Shown here: piece by piece, positions 10,927-22,140 of the stretch
Layout: each line of letters opens with the position of its first letter
Position numbering within the stretch: the stretch's first letter is position 1
From: Megamerina dolium
Taxonomy: Eukaryota > Arthropoda > Insecta > Diptera > Megamerinidae
NCBI GenBank assembly: GCA_963854835.1
Contig: OY978530.1
Span: 21,471,937 to 21,535,936, forward strand
Direction of reading: 5' to 3'
Length of the DNA stretch: 64,000 nt
Position numbers and translations under genes: made by a program
The notes under the pieces: generated by a model
What the model was told of the DNA's origin: nothing
Databases searched by the model: none
What the model saw: the letters and a program-made list of their open reading frames with translations, nothing else

Positions 10927-13431
10927 TAAGCTAGTTATATCTGCGATATACTGTCCCCCAAGATACAGTATTACCGAACAGCAATATAAAGAATTTTTCT
11001 CAACTCTTGGTAGCAAATTCTTGGTTGCTGGCGATTTCAACGCCAAACACACTCACTGGGGCTCCCGATTAATAACTCCAAAAGGCAAAAGACTATGTTC
11101 AATCATCACTAACCACGGCTACGATGTTATTTCAAATGGTCAACCGACATATTGGCCGACGGACAAGAGGAAAATACCCGATCTCATAGACTTTGGAGTC
11201 GCCAAAGGTTTGCAGATGGAAAATATCTCCACAGAGTGTAATTATGATCTATCATCTGACCACTCACCCACGGTAATATCTATAAAATCACCAAGCCCCC
11301 AAAGCAATTGCGTTAGAAAGAAAATAGACTGGTTAAAATTCAAGAAATATATAAATTCCCATCTTCCTCTGAGTACTGTATTAAGAAATGGACACGATGT
11401 AGACTCAGCACTCGAAAAATTCAACCAGCTGCTCTCATTAGCTCTCAGCTCAGCCACCTGCACAAAGGTATGCAAGCAATCAAACTATAGCCCATACACA
11501 CCAGCCGATATTGAATTGCTAGTAAGACAGAAAAGAAGACTCCGAAGACAATGGCAAGAATTCAGATCACCGAATCTGAAAACACAGCTACAGCACTGCA
11601 CTCGAAAGTTAAAGCAAGCTTTAAAAAATAAAAACAAAGAGTTAGAAGAGCACATAGCGAAATTAACACCTGGTGAAGCGTCAGACTACTCTTTGTGGAA
11701 ATCAGCAAAAAAATCAAATCGGCCAATTCTCACTGATTCCCCCATCCGTTTGAGTGACGGTAATTGGGCTAGAAGCAACTGTGAGAAGGGTTTGGCTTTT
11801 GCAAACCACCTAAAAAGTGTGTTTACACCCAATCCACCCTCTTCACAGTCCTCATTACCAATATTAACTTCTCAACCTTGCTCAATAACGCTCAAAATTA
11901 AAAAAAAGGACATATTCAAAGCAATTTATAAAGATTTAAACCCAAAAAAATCACCTGGTCCAGATAAAATTACCGGTAAAATGATAAAAGAGCTACCTCC
12001 GGCTTCAGTAATTCATCTGATGCACATTTTCAATGCTATCCTTCGTATTAAACACTATCCCAAATGCTGGAAAACTTCAAAAATTATTATGATAGCAAAA
12101 CCAGGAAAAGACCCTACAAAAGTTGCATCGTACAGACCTATCAGCCTCCTGCCTCTACTTTCTAAAGTATTCGAAAAGCTACTTGTCATGAATATAACTC
12201 CATTTATTAATCTCAACCAACTGATTCCTCAACATCAGTTTGGATTTAGAAAACAGCACGGCACAATAGAACAAGTCCACCGCATTGTAACTCTGATAAG
12301 GAACACTTTTGAAGAAAAAAAGTATTGCTCAGCTGTCTTTCTTGATATCACTCAAGCTTTCGATAAAGTATGGCACGATGGCCTTATTTACAAACTTAAA
12401 CTATTACTGCCTGCAAATGTCTCCTCATTGCTTAGTAGCTACCTCACGAAAAGACAATTTCTCGTACATCACAAGGATTACACAACAAATCCATTGGATA
12501 TTCACGCTGGCGTTCCTCAAGGAAGCGTTTTGGGTCCCTTACTGTATCTCTTATACACTTCAGATATGCCCAACAATAACTATACATTCATATCGACCTT
12601 TGCTGATGATACGGCAATATTGTGCTCTCGCTCTAACCCCATAGAAGCTACTAAACTCCTGCAGACTCATGTCGATTCTCTCGAAATCTGGCTAGCAAAA
12701 TGGCGTATAAAAGTCAATGAATCAAAGAGCGTACATGTAACCTTCACGCTAAGGCTAGATACATGTCCCCCACTTAAAATTAATGGCCAATCAGTTCCAC
12801 AATGTTCCTCAACAAAGTACTTGGGTATTCACCTCGACAGAAGGCTGACATGGAAAAATCACATAGAGGCAAAGAAAACTCAGATCAAGCTTAAAATGAA
12901 TCAGTTATGGTGGCTGTTACACAAAAGATCAAAGTTGAATCTTGAATACAAAGTGCTATTATATAAAGCAATCCTGAAACCAATCTGGACTTATGGTATT
13001 CAGTTTTGGGGCACCGCATCTCCCTCTAATATCGAAAAATTGCAGCGAATACAATCCAAGTGTCTGCGAATTATTGTAAACGCGCCTTGGTATATGAGGA
13101 ACGTTAACATCCATCGAGATTTAAATGTATCCACAATTTCTGAGGAAGTTGCAATGTCCTGCAGAAGCTACATTCAAAAATTACACAATCATCCGAATCC
13201 CCTTGCTAGGCAATTGTTGCTGAGCAAGGGCATCGTCGATTAAAAAGAAAAGACACACTGAATATGCTGTAAAATTGCTACATCTCGCGACTCACCAAAT
13301 TGTGATGGAACGTAGGGGATATCACATAGTTTTATTTAGTTTGTAAGATTTTAATACTTATTGTTAGTTTCTTGTATTTAAGAAAGATTCAATAAAAAAA
13401 AAATAAGCTAAAAAAAAAAAAAAAAAAAAAA
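10927..13431 (+). mobile_element. 5'-truncated jockey-clade LINE insertion
   Basis: About 2.5 kb begins inside the endonuclease domain of ORF2 and ends in a short 3' UTR, an AATAAA-type signal near 13391 and a poly(A) tract. It is flanked by a direct repeat, (AAA)TGTTATTC at 10916-10926 and just after the poly(A) at 13431-13439. The uninterrupted sequence occurs once at 22754-22764 in unit copy 2. Target-site duplication, poly(A) tail and empty site together define a clean target-primed insertion. Confidence 0.95.
10928..13243 (+). CDS. jockey-type ORF2, 5'-truncated: endonuclease and reverse transcriptase
   Basis: The frame is open from the first base of the insertion (coding sense is clear before 11021: I-Y-C-P-P-R-Y then F-L-V-A-G-D-F-N-A-K-H) to the stop at 13243. 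It carries the C-terminal part of an APE-type endonuclease (G-D-F-N-A-K-H, S-D-H-S-P-T) and a complete RT: S-Y-R-P-I-S-L-L-P, H-Q-F-G-F-R, F-L-D-I-T-Q-A-F-D-K-V-W, G-V-P-Q-G-S-V-L-G-P and catalytic F-A-D-D-T-A. The C-terminal region has W-T-Y-G-I-Q-F-W-G and an S-K-C-L-R-I-I motif typical of jockey. No stop interrupts it. It cannot be translated normally because the start and ORF1 are absent. There is no RNase H domain. Confidence 0.93.
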   Translation, partial: KLVISAIYCPPRYSITEQQYKEFFSTLGSKFLVAGDFNAKHTHWGSRLITPKGKRLCSIITNHGYDVISNGQPTYWPTDKRKIPDLIDFGVAKGLQMENISTECNYDLSSDHSPTVISIKSPSPQSNCVRKKIDWLKFKKYINSHLPLSTVLRNGHDVDSALEKFNQLLSLALSSATCTKVCKQSNYSPYTPADIELLVRQKRRLRRQWQEFRSPNLKTQLQHCTRKLKQALKNKNKELEEHIAKLTPGEASDYSLWKSAKKSNRPILTDSPIRLSDGNWARSNCEKGLAFANHLKSVFTPNPPSSQSSLPILTSQPCSITLKIKKKDIFKAIYKDLNPKKSPGPDKITGKMIKELPPASVIHLMHIFNAILRIKHYPKCWKTSKIIMIAKPGKDPTKVASYRPISLLPLLSKVFEKLLVMNITPFINLNQLIPQHQFGFRKQHGTIEQVHRIVTLIRNTFEEKKYCSAVFLDITQAFDKVWHDGLIYKLKLLLPANVSSLLSSYLTKRQFLVHHKDYTTNPLDIHAGVPQGSVLGPLLYLLYTSDMPNNNYTFISTFADDTAILCSRSNPIEATKLLQTHVDSLEIWLAKWRIKVNESKSVHVTFTLRLDTCPPLKINGQSVPQCSSTKYLGIHLDRRLTWKNHIEAKKTQIKLKMNQLWWLLHKRSKLNLEYKVLLYKAILKPIWTYGIQFWGTASPSNIEKLQRIQSKCLRIIVNAPWYMRNVNIHRDLNVSTISEEVAMSCRSYIQKLHNHPNPLARQLLLSKGIVD

Positions 13432-13974
13432 TGTTATTCAATTCGTACAACGCGTTGATATGGTACGAAGTGCATACGGTATAGAAGACATGATACTATT
13501 ATGCAGCATACAGCGCAGGGTACAGCGAAACAGTTGATTGACTCAATGCAAGTTGTATATACATCGTGGCGTGAGTTTTCACAACGGTTTCTAAATGATT
13601 TTCTATCTTAAAGAGTGATGCTCAAGTGCATATCAAGATGGCACAAATGGAAAGAGTTGTAAATGAAACAACCCAAGCATTCTATTACCGTATGGTTGCA
13701 TACGGTATGAAATAATTATGATATGTTCAATGAAGTTAAATCCGCGTCACAATTTAAGGTTAAACGCCAATAACGAAACATACGTCCGTTCTACGTAACA
13801 CCAATGCAAAATCGAACGAAAATGTAAAGTGTTACAATTGCTTGAAAATGGGGCACTATTCAATTCGATGTCTGGAACCGCAAAAAAAAGGTACGCTGTA
13901 CGAAGTGGCACCGTACGAATCATATGACTTAAAATTGTCCGGAGAAGCGCCATAACGACATAAAAGGGATTAAC

Positions 13975-14850
13975 CCGAAAATATCCGGTCCCTCTATAGG
14001 TGCCTCTATCCTCTGGTTGATGTCCTCGACAAGTATAAGACTGACATCACCGGACTTCAAGAAATGCGATGGACGGGAAAGGATTGCTCTAAAAGAGCAT
14101 CTTGTGATATCTACTACAGTTGCCATGCGGAGAGGCACAAACTCGGATGTGGATAGAGAAAGTATGACGTGAATAAGCTGCAATCGCCACAGACAGGTAC
14201 AAGAAGAGAGAACTAAAAAGACGCGAGTATAATTAAATAGAGATGAGCACAGACAGGAATGAGACTCGAAAATTCTTTGAGAAGATCAAGCACCTAAGTG
14301 GCGGTTTAAATCCGGGAGCCTTTTCCTGTAGTGACAAAAATGGGAATCTGTTTACAGATGTTCAGAGTGTACTGCGGTTATAGAGAGAACACTTCTCCAC
14401 GTTACTGAATGACTATGCTACTAACAATTCCGCCAGTGGAGAAAATTGCCCGATAACCCCAATTACAGATGATGGTGTTGATGTTCCACCACCCGACTAT
14501 GACGAGGTTGAAACGGCCATTTTAAGGCTGAAGAACAATAAAGCTGCAGGTGCTGATGGCCTGCCTGCCGAGTTGTTTAAGACTGGAGGCGATGAGCTGC
14601 TCAGCAGCATGCACGAGATCATATGCAGAATATGCTCGGCTGAAAGCATGCCCGGTGATTGGAAACTCAGTGTTTTCTGTCCCTTACATAAGAAAGGAGA
14701 CCCCTCAATTAGCGCCAACTACCTTCGAATAAGCCTTCTTAGCATCGTATAGAAGGTTCTATCAAGCGCATCGTGTGAAAGATTAAAGCCTATGCTAACA
14801 ACCTGATTGAACCTTATCAGCGTTGCGACAAGGTTCAATCGTTCATTCCA
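13975..14850 (+). pseudogene. RTE-type LINE remnant (endonuclease start joined to RT), unit copy 1
   Basis: The 5' part resembles the N-terminus of the RTE endonuclease at 30485-31168: V-R-S-L-Y-R, D-I-T-G-L-Q-E-M-R-W-T-G-K, Y-Y-S-C-H-A-E-R-H. A gap removes the rest of the endonuclease. RT N-terminal sequence follows at 14500-14760, with K-N-N-K-A-A-G-A-D-G-L-P-A-E-L-F and F-C-P-L-H-K-K-G-D-P. The coding breaks off near 14850, where mariner sequence begins. Stops and frameshifts are frequent. Confidence 0.75.
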
Positions 14851-15495
14851 CGTAAAAGACGTCCAAAAAGTGCACCAACACCAGAAATCATAGCCAAATT
14901 TCAGAATATGAGTTTGGAAGATCGTTGATTGACCGAGAGAGATTTAGTGCTCGTGACATCTCATAAGGTAGTTTGAGCCATATTTTAAGTGATGTTTTGG
15001 GTTACAAGAACCAAGTGCACCAACATCAGAAATCATAGCCAAATTTCAGAATATGAGTTTGGAAGATCGTTGATTGACCGAGAGAGATTTCTTGCTCTAG
15101 ACATCTCATAAGGTAGTTTGAGCCATATTTTAAGTGATGTTTTGGGTTACAAGAGGCTGTATGCACAATAGGTGTCGCATTCGTTAAAAACGGTTTAAAA
15201 ACACACTCAAATGTGACGTTCTCAATAACATTTGGAGATTTTATTCGTAAATTGGAGGAACGTTGGAATAAATGTATTGAACTTTTGGGAGAATATACTG
15301 AATAAGAAAAAGCATTTCAAGCCATAAAATCGTGTTTTTCATTTCTATTCTAAAAATTTAATTTAATTTTCTAAAAATACAATTACGATTCCTTAGTTAT
15401 CAGAAATTTTTTTCTTACAAAAGCTGATTCAGAACTATTGTATGTACAAAAATTTGCTCTGTGCGTGTATAATCATTGCATTGAGTTGAAACATT
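14851..15495 (+). pseudogene. mariner transposase remnant fused to RTE, unit copy 1
   Basis: Just after the RTE break the sequence encodes K-R-R-P-K-S-A-P-T-P-E-I-I-A-K-F and L-E-D-R, resembling the second helix-turn-helix of mariner transposases, then S-L-S-H-I-L. A block of about 134 bp holding this part is tandemly duplicated (about 14870-15010 and 15011-15148). A C-terminal piece follows (G-G-T-L-E then W-N-K-C-I-E-L-L-G-E-Y-T-E and stop near 15305), the usual mariner C-terminus. The catalytic domain is missing. A third copy at 44480-44930 ends at the same base. Confidence 0.7.
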
Positions 15496-16797
15496 CTCCA
15501 AGATTTTACTCGTAGCGCTATCGCAGTGTGACATCGAAGCCTATAACATCTGAAAGTCTTTAAGCTCACGGTTGTCAACTACGTTGACTTACCTCACGCT
15601 ACATGCTAAATGCTCAAGGACTAGAAAATCTTGTAGCAAATACATTGGAAGTAGAGACTCATCAGCTCTAAATGTCACCGACAGTTTCGTCGATGATCGT
15701 AAATTTGAAAAATACATATGACAATAGACAGGTCATCGCAAAATACCGTATACAGAGAAAATGTGTATGTCCGATACATATTTTCTGTATTTCTGAAATT
15801 CTCCTTGATTTGGACAATGGTCTACACATCTCACACTTTATGCAAATTTAACGGCATATTTATGCATTTTAACGGTTTACGGCGAAAACCAATTTTGGCA
15901 CCCCTTTCATCCACTTTTATGCTTTATGAGGCAAAAGTGGACAATATAAACATTATGTGTGCAAGAAAGTAGACCTTCCTGATTCAACACATCCCGCATT
16001 AGCGAGCGATTCGATTTTGCTTTTAGCTCCAGGTTTCTTAACTACGTTGTTTTACCTTTCTCTCACATCTGCTCTACGACCATGGATAAAGTTTAAATTC
16101 TCTACCGATCTTTCTATCAACGATATAACCAAGATCATGCTCATGCTCAAGATCATCTAATAGATTACTACTCTTAATATAGAGGTGATCACAATCTTTA
16201 GAAAATTGACTTTCATAGATCACACACCATTGTTAAGGAAGTAACAATTCGGATAATCCATATTCCCGTTCCAAGAAACACTCACTCGCGAGTTCCTCTT
16301 GAGTGTTATCTTATTACGTAAGAAGAAAGGAACCATACAAGAAAGAGTCACTAAAGTATATTCAACAATCCACTGTAAAAGTTCATCAGTTAACATTTCA
16401 CAACATTCAACATTCTCCCTCCCAAAATGCTTTTTTCAATGCACATCGCTTATGCTTTTTTACTTACAGTACGCATTGAAGAATATGTCGGTCGTGAAAC
16501 TTCTCCTAGTTATTTCTCCGTTCCGGATGTCATGCTGTATTTGTTTATGTTGAACCATCAAGCTTGTTCGGCGCAAGTTCATCGACGGACTCTATTCTTC
16601 GCGCTCAACTCTTAATTATTAAGTTATACTATTGATTTAAGTTATTTTTAAGTATTTTGAATTTCATTACTATATTTGCAATTTTTACTTCTTAAATTTG
16701 TTTCGCAATTTATTCGCTCTCTTCCCTTTTTTTAAACTATCTACGCCAGAGTGAAGGCGCAGCACTGCCGGTATAAAAATAAAAAAATATGTGGCTC
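15496..16797. other. Unassigned sequence, unit copy 1
   Basis: About 1.3 kb of moderately AT-rich sequence. The open frames (15718-15972, 16299-16615) have no recognisable domain. Nothing repetitive was seen apart from its duplicate at about 24821-26122. Confidence 0.4.
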
Positions 16798-17020
16798 TTA
16801 AAGCCCATCACTTTTTCTGAGCTTTGTCACAGAGTTCTTTTAGAAGCTTTTTCATGGCAAGTTGTTACTGTCGGAAGAATTGCCAATTGCTTGCCGACAG
16901 GTGGGTACCGTTCGAAAGAAAAATCTTTTCGATATTAAATTTATTATGCATCAGCCGGGAATTGAACCACGACCTACAAGTCAGTAGGCCAACACACTAA
17001 CCACTGAGCTACCGCACCCA
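16798..17020 (-). mobile_element. tRNA-derived SINE, unit copy 1
   Basis: On the minus strand the head has A-box-like TAGCTCAGTGGTTAG and B-box-like GGTTCAATTCC at tRNA spacing, followed by a body with TCGAAAAGATTTTTCTTTCGAA and ACCCACCTGTCGGCAAGCAA. The same head and body occur at 35338 and 46566. This copy departs from the shared consensus after the GTGATG motif near 16800, so it is 3'-truncated. Confidence 0.85.
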
Positions 17021-17029
17021 CTGTATTGT

Positions 17030-17719
17030 ATTCACATTTCTTTTCTTCCACTCTCTCTCTCTCTCTCTCTCTTTATTTTTCATTTCTTTTCTTTTACTCT
17101 CGCTCTCTCCCTCTGTCTCTCTTTGCTTTTGTATTTTTATTTATTTTATTTTTTTCTCAAAGGTTATATTTTCTTCAGATTTTTTTAGCTTTATTCTTTT
17201 TTTGGATCGCTATATTCACGGCAGTGCGCGTTTTACCATTTCGCTTTTTAGTAAAATCTAAATAAAAACTCAAAATAAAGTAAGTAATTTTAAGTAAAAT
17301 TATAACAAGTGTAAATAGGTTAATAGGTAAATAGGTTAAAAACAATATAAACTAAGATATACTCTAAACTAAAAACATAAGTGCGAAACGAAAATATATA
17401 CAGAATTGTGAAAAAAAACAAACATACCATAAAAATATGAATATAAAGAAAAATTAAAAGGAGTGTTGCACTTGTGGCGGCATCGACATATGACAGCTAA
17501 CAACAACGGCAGCGCAACATCGACAACAACATCATTAGGCAAGCCTTGCCATCAAGTGGCGCACCGACAATCACTACTCCACATACACAGCCAACAATAA
17601 TAGAAAAGAAGATTGCGACGATCAGAGAAGCTTTTTCTAGATGTGACATCACAATACTTCAGCTGCGAGAGAAGATGACAGAATGGCAAACAAATTGAAA
17701 AGAAAAATACATAGTATAA
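17030..17719. other. Pyrimidine-rich and AT-rich spacer, unit copy 1
   Basis: It starts with a (CT)n microsatellite at about 17051-17074 that is one dinucleotide longer than in unit copy 2, then T-rich and A-rich sequence. A plus-strand stretch near 17590-17697 reads like a short gag N-terminus (I-A-T-I-R-E-A-F then L-R-E-K-M-T-E-W) but is too small to assign. Confidence 0.4.
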
Positions 17720-19377
17720 TTAACCAAATAAGGCAATCATAACATTTGTTCTCAGGTCATTTACAGTATATGCCAAAGCATGTTTAGGTAGTGTCAAAAT
17801 TACTATGTGCCAACCCAGGTTAGTGTTACAAACATATGGACCTTGATCACTCACCATTTTAGTGACCATTGGTAAACCTAGATGTGTATGATCAATACCA
17901 ATTAAAAGCTTTGGCACAACGTCGGAGTAAGGCTGAAGGGGAAGCGATGAAATCGATTTGCCACTATTATTTAAATCGCCGCTGTGTAGAGTCTGCATAG
18001 GTAGTTTTAGGTTAGCTAAGGCATATACGGCATATTTTTCCCGGCTCCACTTATGTTAATATTGAATACTTAAGCTGGCTCTTGCGCTTCCCATCCTCCG
18101 AAGTATTGTATATTTAAGCGTTGTTTACGTCCGTGCACTCCTAATTGCTTGGCCAGTTCGCTATCTAACATTGTGATTGAAGAGCCTTCATCCAATAGGG
18201 CATATGTATCGAAACGATTCTTCTTACCATACAATGTTACAGGCAATACTCGGAAAAGTAGTTTTGATTTAGTGCTGTTGACGGTTGCATACGCTACCAC
18301 GAGGGCCCTCTCACTCTTCTTGGCGCATGCTAGCCGTATTTGTAGCATTAACTTCGTGCAAGAGCAAGGCTTCTTAGAGCAAGGCTTCATATAGCGACAA
18401 TTTTGTGTGGTATGACCCAGATTTAGACACGAGAAACAAACTCGATGTTGTTTTACTAAGTACCATCTGACGTTATCCGGATGAATTAAAAGTGATTTAA
18501 TTACATCACGTGCTTCACCCTTAATAGCTTTCTGTAATCGCTGATTATTCTCTAAATTAGTGTAACTATACGCTCGGCGTTGTCGCAGAACTTTCAAAAA
18601 ACGAGAAATTTTTTTAATCAGTTGCCGGCATATGCGTAGAATTATTAAAGGCCGAACACGAAATTAATGGCGGTGTCGTATTCGGTTTTGCAGTAGTACA
18701 CGCTTGGCTCATAGTTAAATATGCTGTCGAGAGGCCGACGTTTGCAGTTGCCGTCGGCAGAGGAGAAAAAATATAACTATTATCTGCCGCAGACGTTTGC
18801 TGCTAGGCAGCGCTGCTTGCGTTCACCGAAGTCGCAGCATGTACGTTACCGTTCGCAATCGCATCTGCGTAACGAATGTATTTGTTGTTGGGTTAACGGT
18901 CGGATTTACCACATAAGAAACGCTTGGCGAATTTATTAGGTTATATGCTGGTGGTACTAACGGCGATGAGAGGATGGGCGTTGTAGTCGGGAAAACTTGG
19001 GTGGCAGTAGTGTAAGGTGCTAAACTATGTAGCGCCGTTTCTGGCCATTGGCAATGGCGATTTTTATCAATTAACTTTACCTGAACCTCACTCAGCTGTC
19101 CCTGAAGCATGGCAATTTGTCACAGCATCTCTAGCACTGTACCCACTGGTGCTGTTGATACTGGTGATGGTATCTGACTGGCGGCGGCTGTGACAGGGGA
19201 AGTGGTGGTGATGTCAGCTGTGCTTAAGGTGACAGCGGTAATGACGGTGGCTGCGCTGGCAGTAGCAGTGACATTGGATTGTCCTTCAGCTGAACCCACT
19301 ACAGCTGTCATCCTCTCTTCTGGATGCAAACGGGGGCTGCGTAGTAGCTCCACTGATGATGCGTCCTGGCTTTTCAT
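17720..19377 (-). pseudogene. BEL/Pao gag-protease remnant spanning the unit junction
   Basis: This is the unit copy 2 counterpart of 5888-7444. Here the low-coordinate part continues through the junction between units: the minus-strand frame 17998-17720 runs L-L-I-G-I-D-H-T-H-L-G-L-P, then C-N-T-N-L-G-W, and remains open to 17720. The N-x-x-L-G-W element is characteristic of this part of BEL/Pao proteins, so the sequence across 17804-17824 is native BEL. The upstream parts match copy 1: gag 19377-19120, 19110-18823, and the knuckle plus protease block 18597-18070. Confidence 0.8.
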
Positions 19378-19998
19378 TTCAATTTATTCACAAACACTGC
19401 GAATTAGAATTCGCCAAAAATGCGAACTAAGATTTGCAAAAATTGCAAATACAGATTCACAAACTGCGAATAAAGATGTCGTAGGCGCGACTAGTGAGGG
19501 GTTTGCGTTTAACATACAAACAAACACGATTTAACTTATTTCATAAACGTGTAGAATTTGTAAGTTTATTCTATAATGAATTAAAGTTAAAGTGAATGTA
19601 AATTAGAATATTAGTACAGGTATACTTACCGCAGTTTTGTACCCCGAACCGAATTAAATCAAACTAAGTAAATGACTTGTGTTACAATAGAGAGAAATAA
19701 GTACAGAGAGAATAAACGATCAACGATCACCATTTAGTCTAAGAGTATCACTCAAATAAGAGAGAAATGAAAGAGCGTAAACTCAATATAGAATAGGTAC
19801 AAAACTGTGGTTTCCATTTCTGGGTTGCCAATCGTAATCTTAAATAACAAACACATTTTAAGTCTTAAATTATGACAATGAAGAATAAGATTGAAATAGA
19901 AAATTTGTTATTAAAAAAAATTGAAATTAAAATTTCAAATATTATATATATTGATTATATATTATATATAATCAATAATCAAACTGATTCAAATTTAC
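19378..19998. other. AT-rich BEL leader region, unit copy 2
   Basis: Duplicate of 7445-8065. No gene, LTR boundary or other signal was recognised. Confidence 0.4.
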
Positions 19999-21228
19999 TT
20001 ACTTACTAATGTGGCTATTTCAACCGAAAATCCAAATTTTTCGCCAGCCATCTCTTTCCTTCACTAGTTGGCGCTAGCAGGAAATTCCAAGCGCTGACAA
20101 GTTCTCCAGTACTTGGCCTTTCCTCCGGAGGTTAGGTCTGCCTCTTTTGCGTCGTCCACCAGCGGATTCCGAATATAACATCTTATATGGAGCGCGTTCT
20201 TCCATTCGCTCGACATGACCTACCCAGAGCAGCCGCTGATTTTAGTGCGCTTTACTATGCCAGAGTCGGCATACAGCTCATGGTTGTACTTGATTCGATA
20301 CTCGGCGCCAACGCAAATAAGTTCAAAGAACTTTTGAAGGACTTTTCTCTCGAAAACTCCGAGCATTCTCTCATTTGTTGTGGAAATTGACCAAGCTTCG
20401 GCTTCATATGTAAGGACAGGCATAACGAGAGACTTGTAGAGTGTGGTTTTCGTTGCTAGAGAGAGGGTCCGACTTCTCAATTGCTAGCTAAGCCTAAAGT
20501 AGCGTCTGTTAGCAAGATTGATTTGTCCCAATATATCCCGGCTGACGTCATTACTGGTGTTAATATTGGTTCCAAGATATACAACGTTTTTCACTACTTC
20601 AAAAGCGTAGTTATCAACAGTGATGTGCTGTCCAAGACGCTGGGTCTCTTCGTTTGTTAATACTAGGTACTTCGCACGATAACGAAACTGCACAACGGGA
20701 GTTACACAGTGTCATTCTGCAAAGCCGAATGAGCTTCGCAGGAATACCGAACTCCGACATTGTTGTGTAGAGGTAATCCCTTACCGAACTCCCGAAAGCG
20801 GCTTTAAATTCAACAAATAGGTGGTCTGTGTCGATCTGTCTTTCTTGGGTCTTCGCTATGATTCTTTCTCTGCGGTAGCGTCGCTACACTCTCGATCATT
20901 CCACTCATTCCTCATTGCCGGTAAAGACTGATTACCTCTTCGGCAGCAGTATTCATGGAGTGGGATACCGTGCGCATGTATCATCAAGAGGGGGAGTGTT
21001 CTGTGTAAACAGATCCGATAATCGAATTGTAAATGCATTTGCTGTCCTTGTTGATTGCAGCTTATTGACGATAAGCTTTCTCTGTGTAGGACTTCGTTTG
21101 TTCTTTGCGCCACATAAATGCGTTCGCACCTTAGATCCTACAAGGTAATGATCTGAGTCGATGTTTTCACTTCGGATCGATTTCACGTCCATCACACTGG
21201 AAGCATGCAATGAGAGGATAATCAACAA
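19999..21228 (-). pseudogene. RTE-type LINE, internally deleted, unit copy 2
   Basis: Duplicate of the remnant at 8066-9295. It keeps the endonuclease end (N-I-D-S-D-H-Y-L-V near 21170) joined to the C-terminal LINE segment (20693-20220), with the TTAC-repeat end near 19995-20008. It differs by two substitutions noticed near 20284 and in the H-E-L-Y-A-D context. Confidence 0.75.
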
Positions 21229-22140
21229 AAAAGCGAGAGCACCACTGAAAATATCGGATTTAGAGTGAATATTTTCAGCGCTCGCTGTACAAATGAGTAG
21301 GAGGGCTTTTTAGTATTGTTTGAAATTCATGTGCAGTCGCTCGTGCAGCTTCTTTAGTTCAATATTCTTTGCAAAAACGTCGTTTGCTTATCACATCATT
21401 AACTTGAGTGTAGTTAATTCAACGTTCATCAACACGCAGCAGTGTAGCGAAACGAAAAGAACAATAACAGAATTCGCGTCTACGTTTCACATCATTTACT
21501 TGATCGTTCGTTCAACGTTCCACACAAGACAGATTGTTGCGCATACTAACGAAAATTATTAGTACACACACATATACCCATACGCACTTGCGTATGCGAA
21601 TGCAATTTTTTTTGGTTTTGTGTCTGTCTAAATCCCTTTAGACAAGCCATATGGTCAGTCCCTGAAAGAAGAAAATAAATAATGAATTAAGTATACTTAC
21701 GTCCCCCTAAACCAAGTTATACTTACCTTACTTTTCATACTTACCATATGGCAACCCAACTCTCCACATAAATTCACCTTTTATGTTGGGTTTTCGCGGT
21801 TCGTGTTGTGATCGACCGATGTTATCATATTTACATTCGGTCCTAGAGTCTATCGAGATCGTGCTATTCCGCGCATGTTTGATCGTCGAAATAAACAGTG
21901 TTTTAAATCTCTTTATATTATTGGATACTTACTCGAATTTCTTTTTATGAGTCTCATACTCTGTAATTAAAACATATATGTACTTACACATACATGTAAA
22001 TTATTATTCCTAAAATTAGTAAATTATTAAAATCGCATACATTGTATTATTCTGTAAAATAAAAACAAAGTGAATAAACATTGAATAAAAACAAAGTGAA
22101 TAAACATGAATGCAAACAATACGTCTATAAATAAATAAAC
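21229..22140. other. Unassigned sequence and possible leader, unit copy 2
   Basis: Duplicate of 9296-10302 without the 95-bp repeat. It contains the same possible LTR/leader elements (TGTTGGGTTTTCGCGG near 21786, GAAATAAACAGTG near 21888). No gene was seen. Confidence 0.35.

Larger units (their letters stand above)
10303..13955 (+). pseudogene. Retroelement gag remnant split by a LINE, unit copy 1
   Basis: From the ATG at 10303 a frame begins M-E-N-I-R-S-A-N-V-A-A-L-R and soon hits stops. Later segments contain a lysine/glutamine-rich coiled stretch (V-A-K-L-E-K-T-I-R-E-I-E). After the LINE at 10927-13431, the remnant resumes and ends with a good zinc knuckle at about 13829-13872: C-Y-N-C-L-K-M-G-H-Y-S-I-R-C. 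A gag with a CCHC knuckle fits an LTR retrotransposon. Superfamily cannot be set because no pol follows: RTE sequence starts near 13980. Confidence 0.6.
5888..17820. repeat. Tandem ~9.3-kb composite unit, copy 1 (with LINE insertion)
   Basis: This segment aligns base for base with 17821-27136. The coordinate offset is 11933 at the left, 11838 after a 95-bp internal duplication in this copy, and about 9325 after a 2.5-kb LINE insertion in this copy. Only a handful of substitutions and one TC-dinucleotide length change were noticed. The join with copy 2 contains 7 bp (17814-17820) present at neither outer end of the pair. Confidence 0.95.

Noticed and set aside
11021..11023. TTG as a true start of the jockey ORF2
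   Set aside because: Coding similarity continues upstream to the insertion boundary at 10928, so the real start is lost by 5' truncation.
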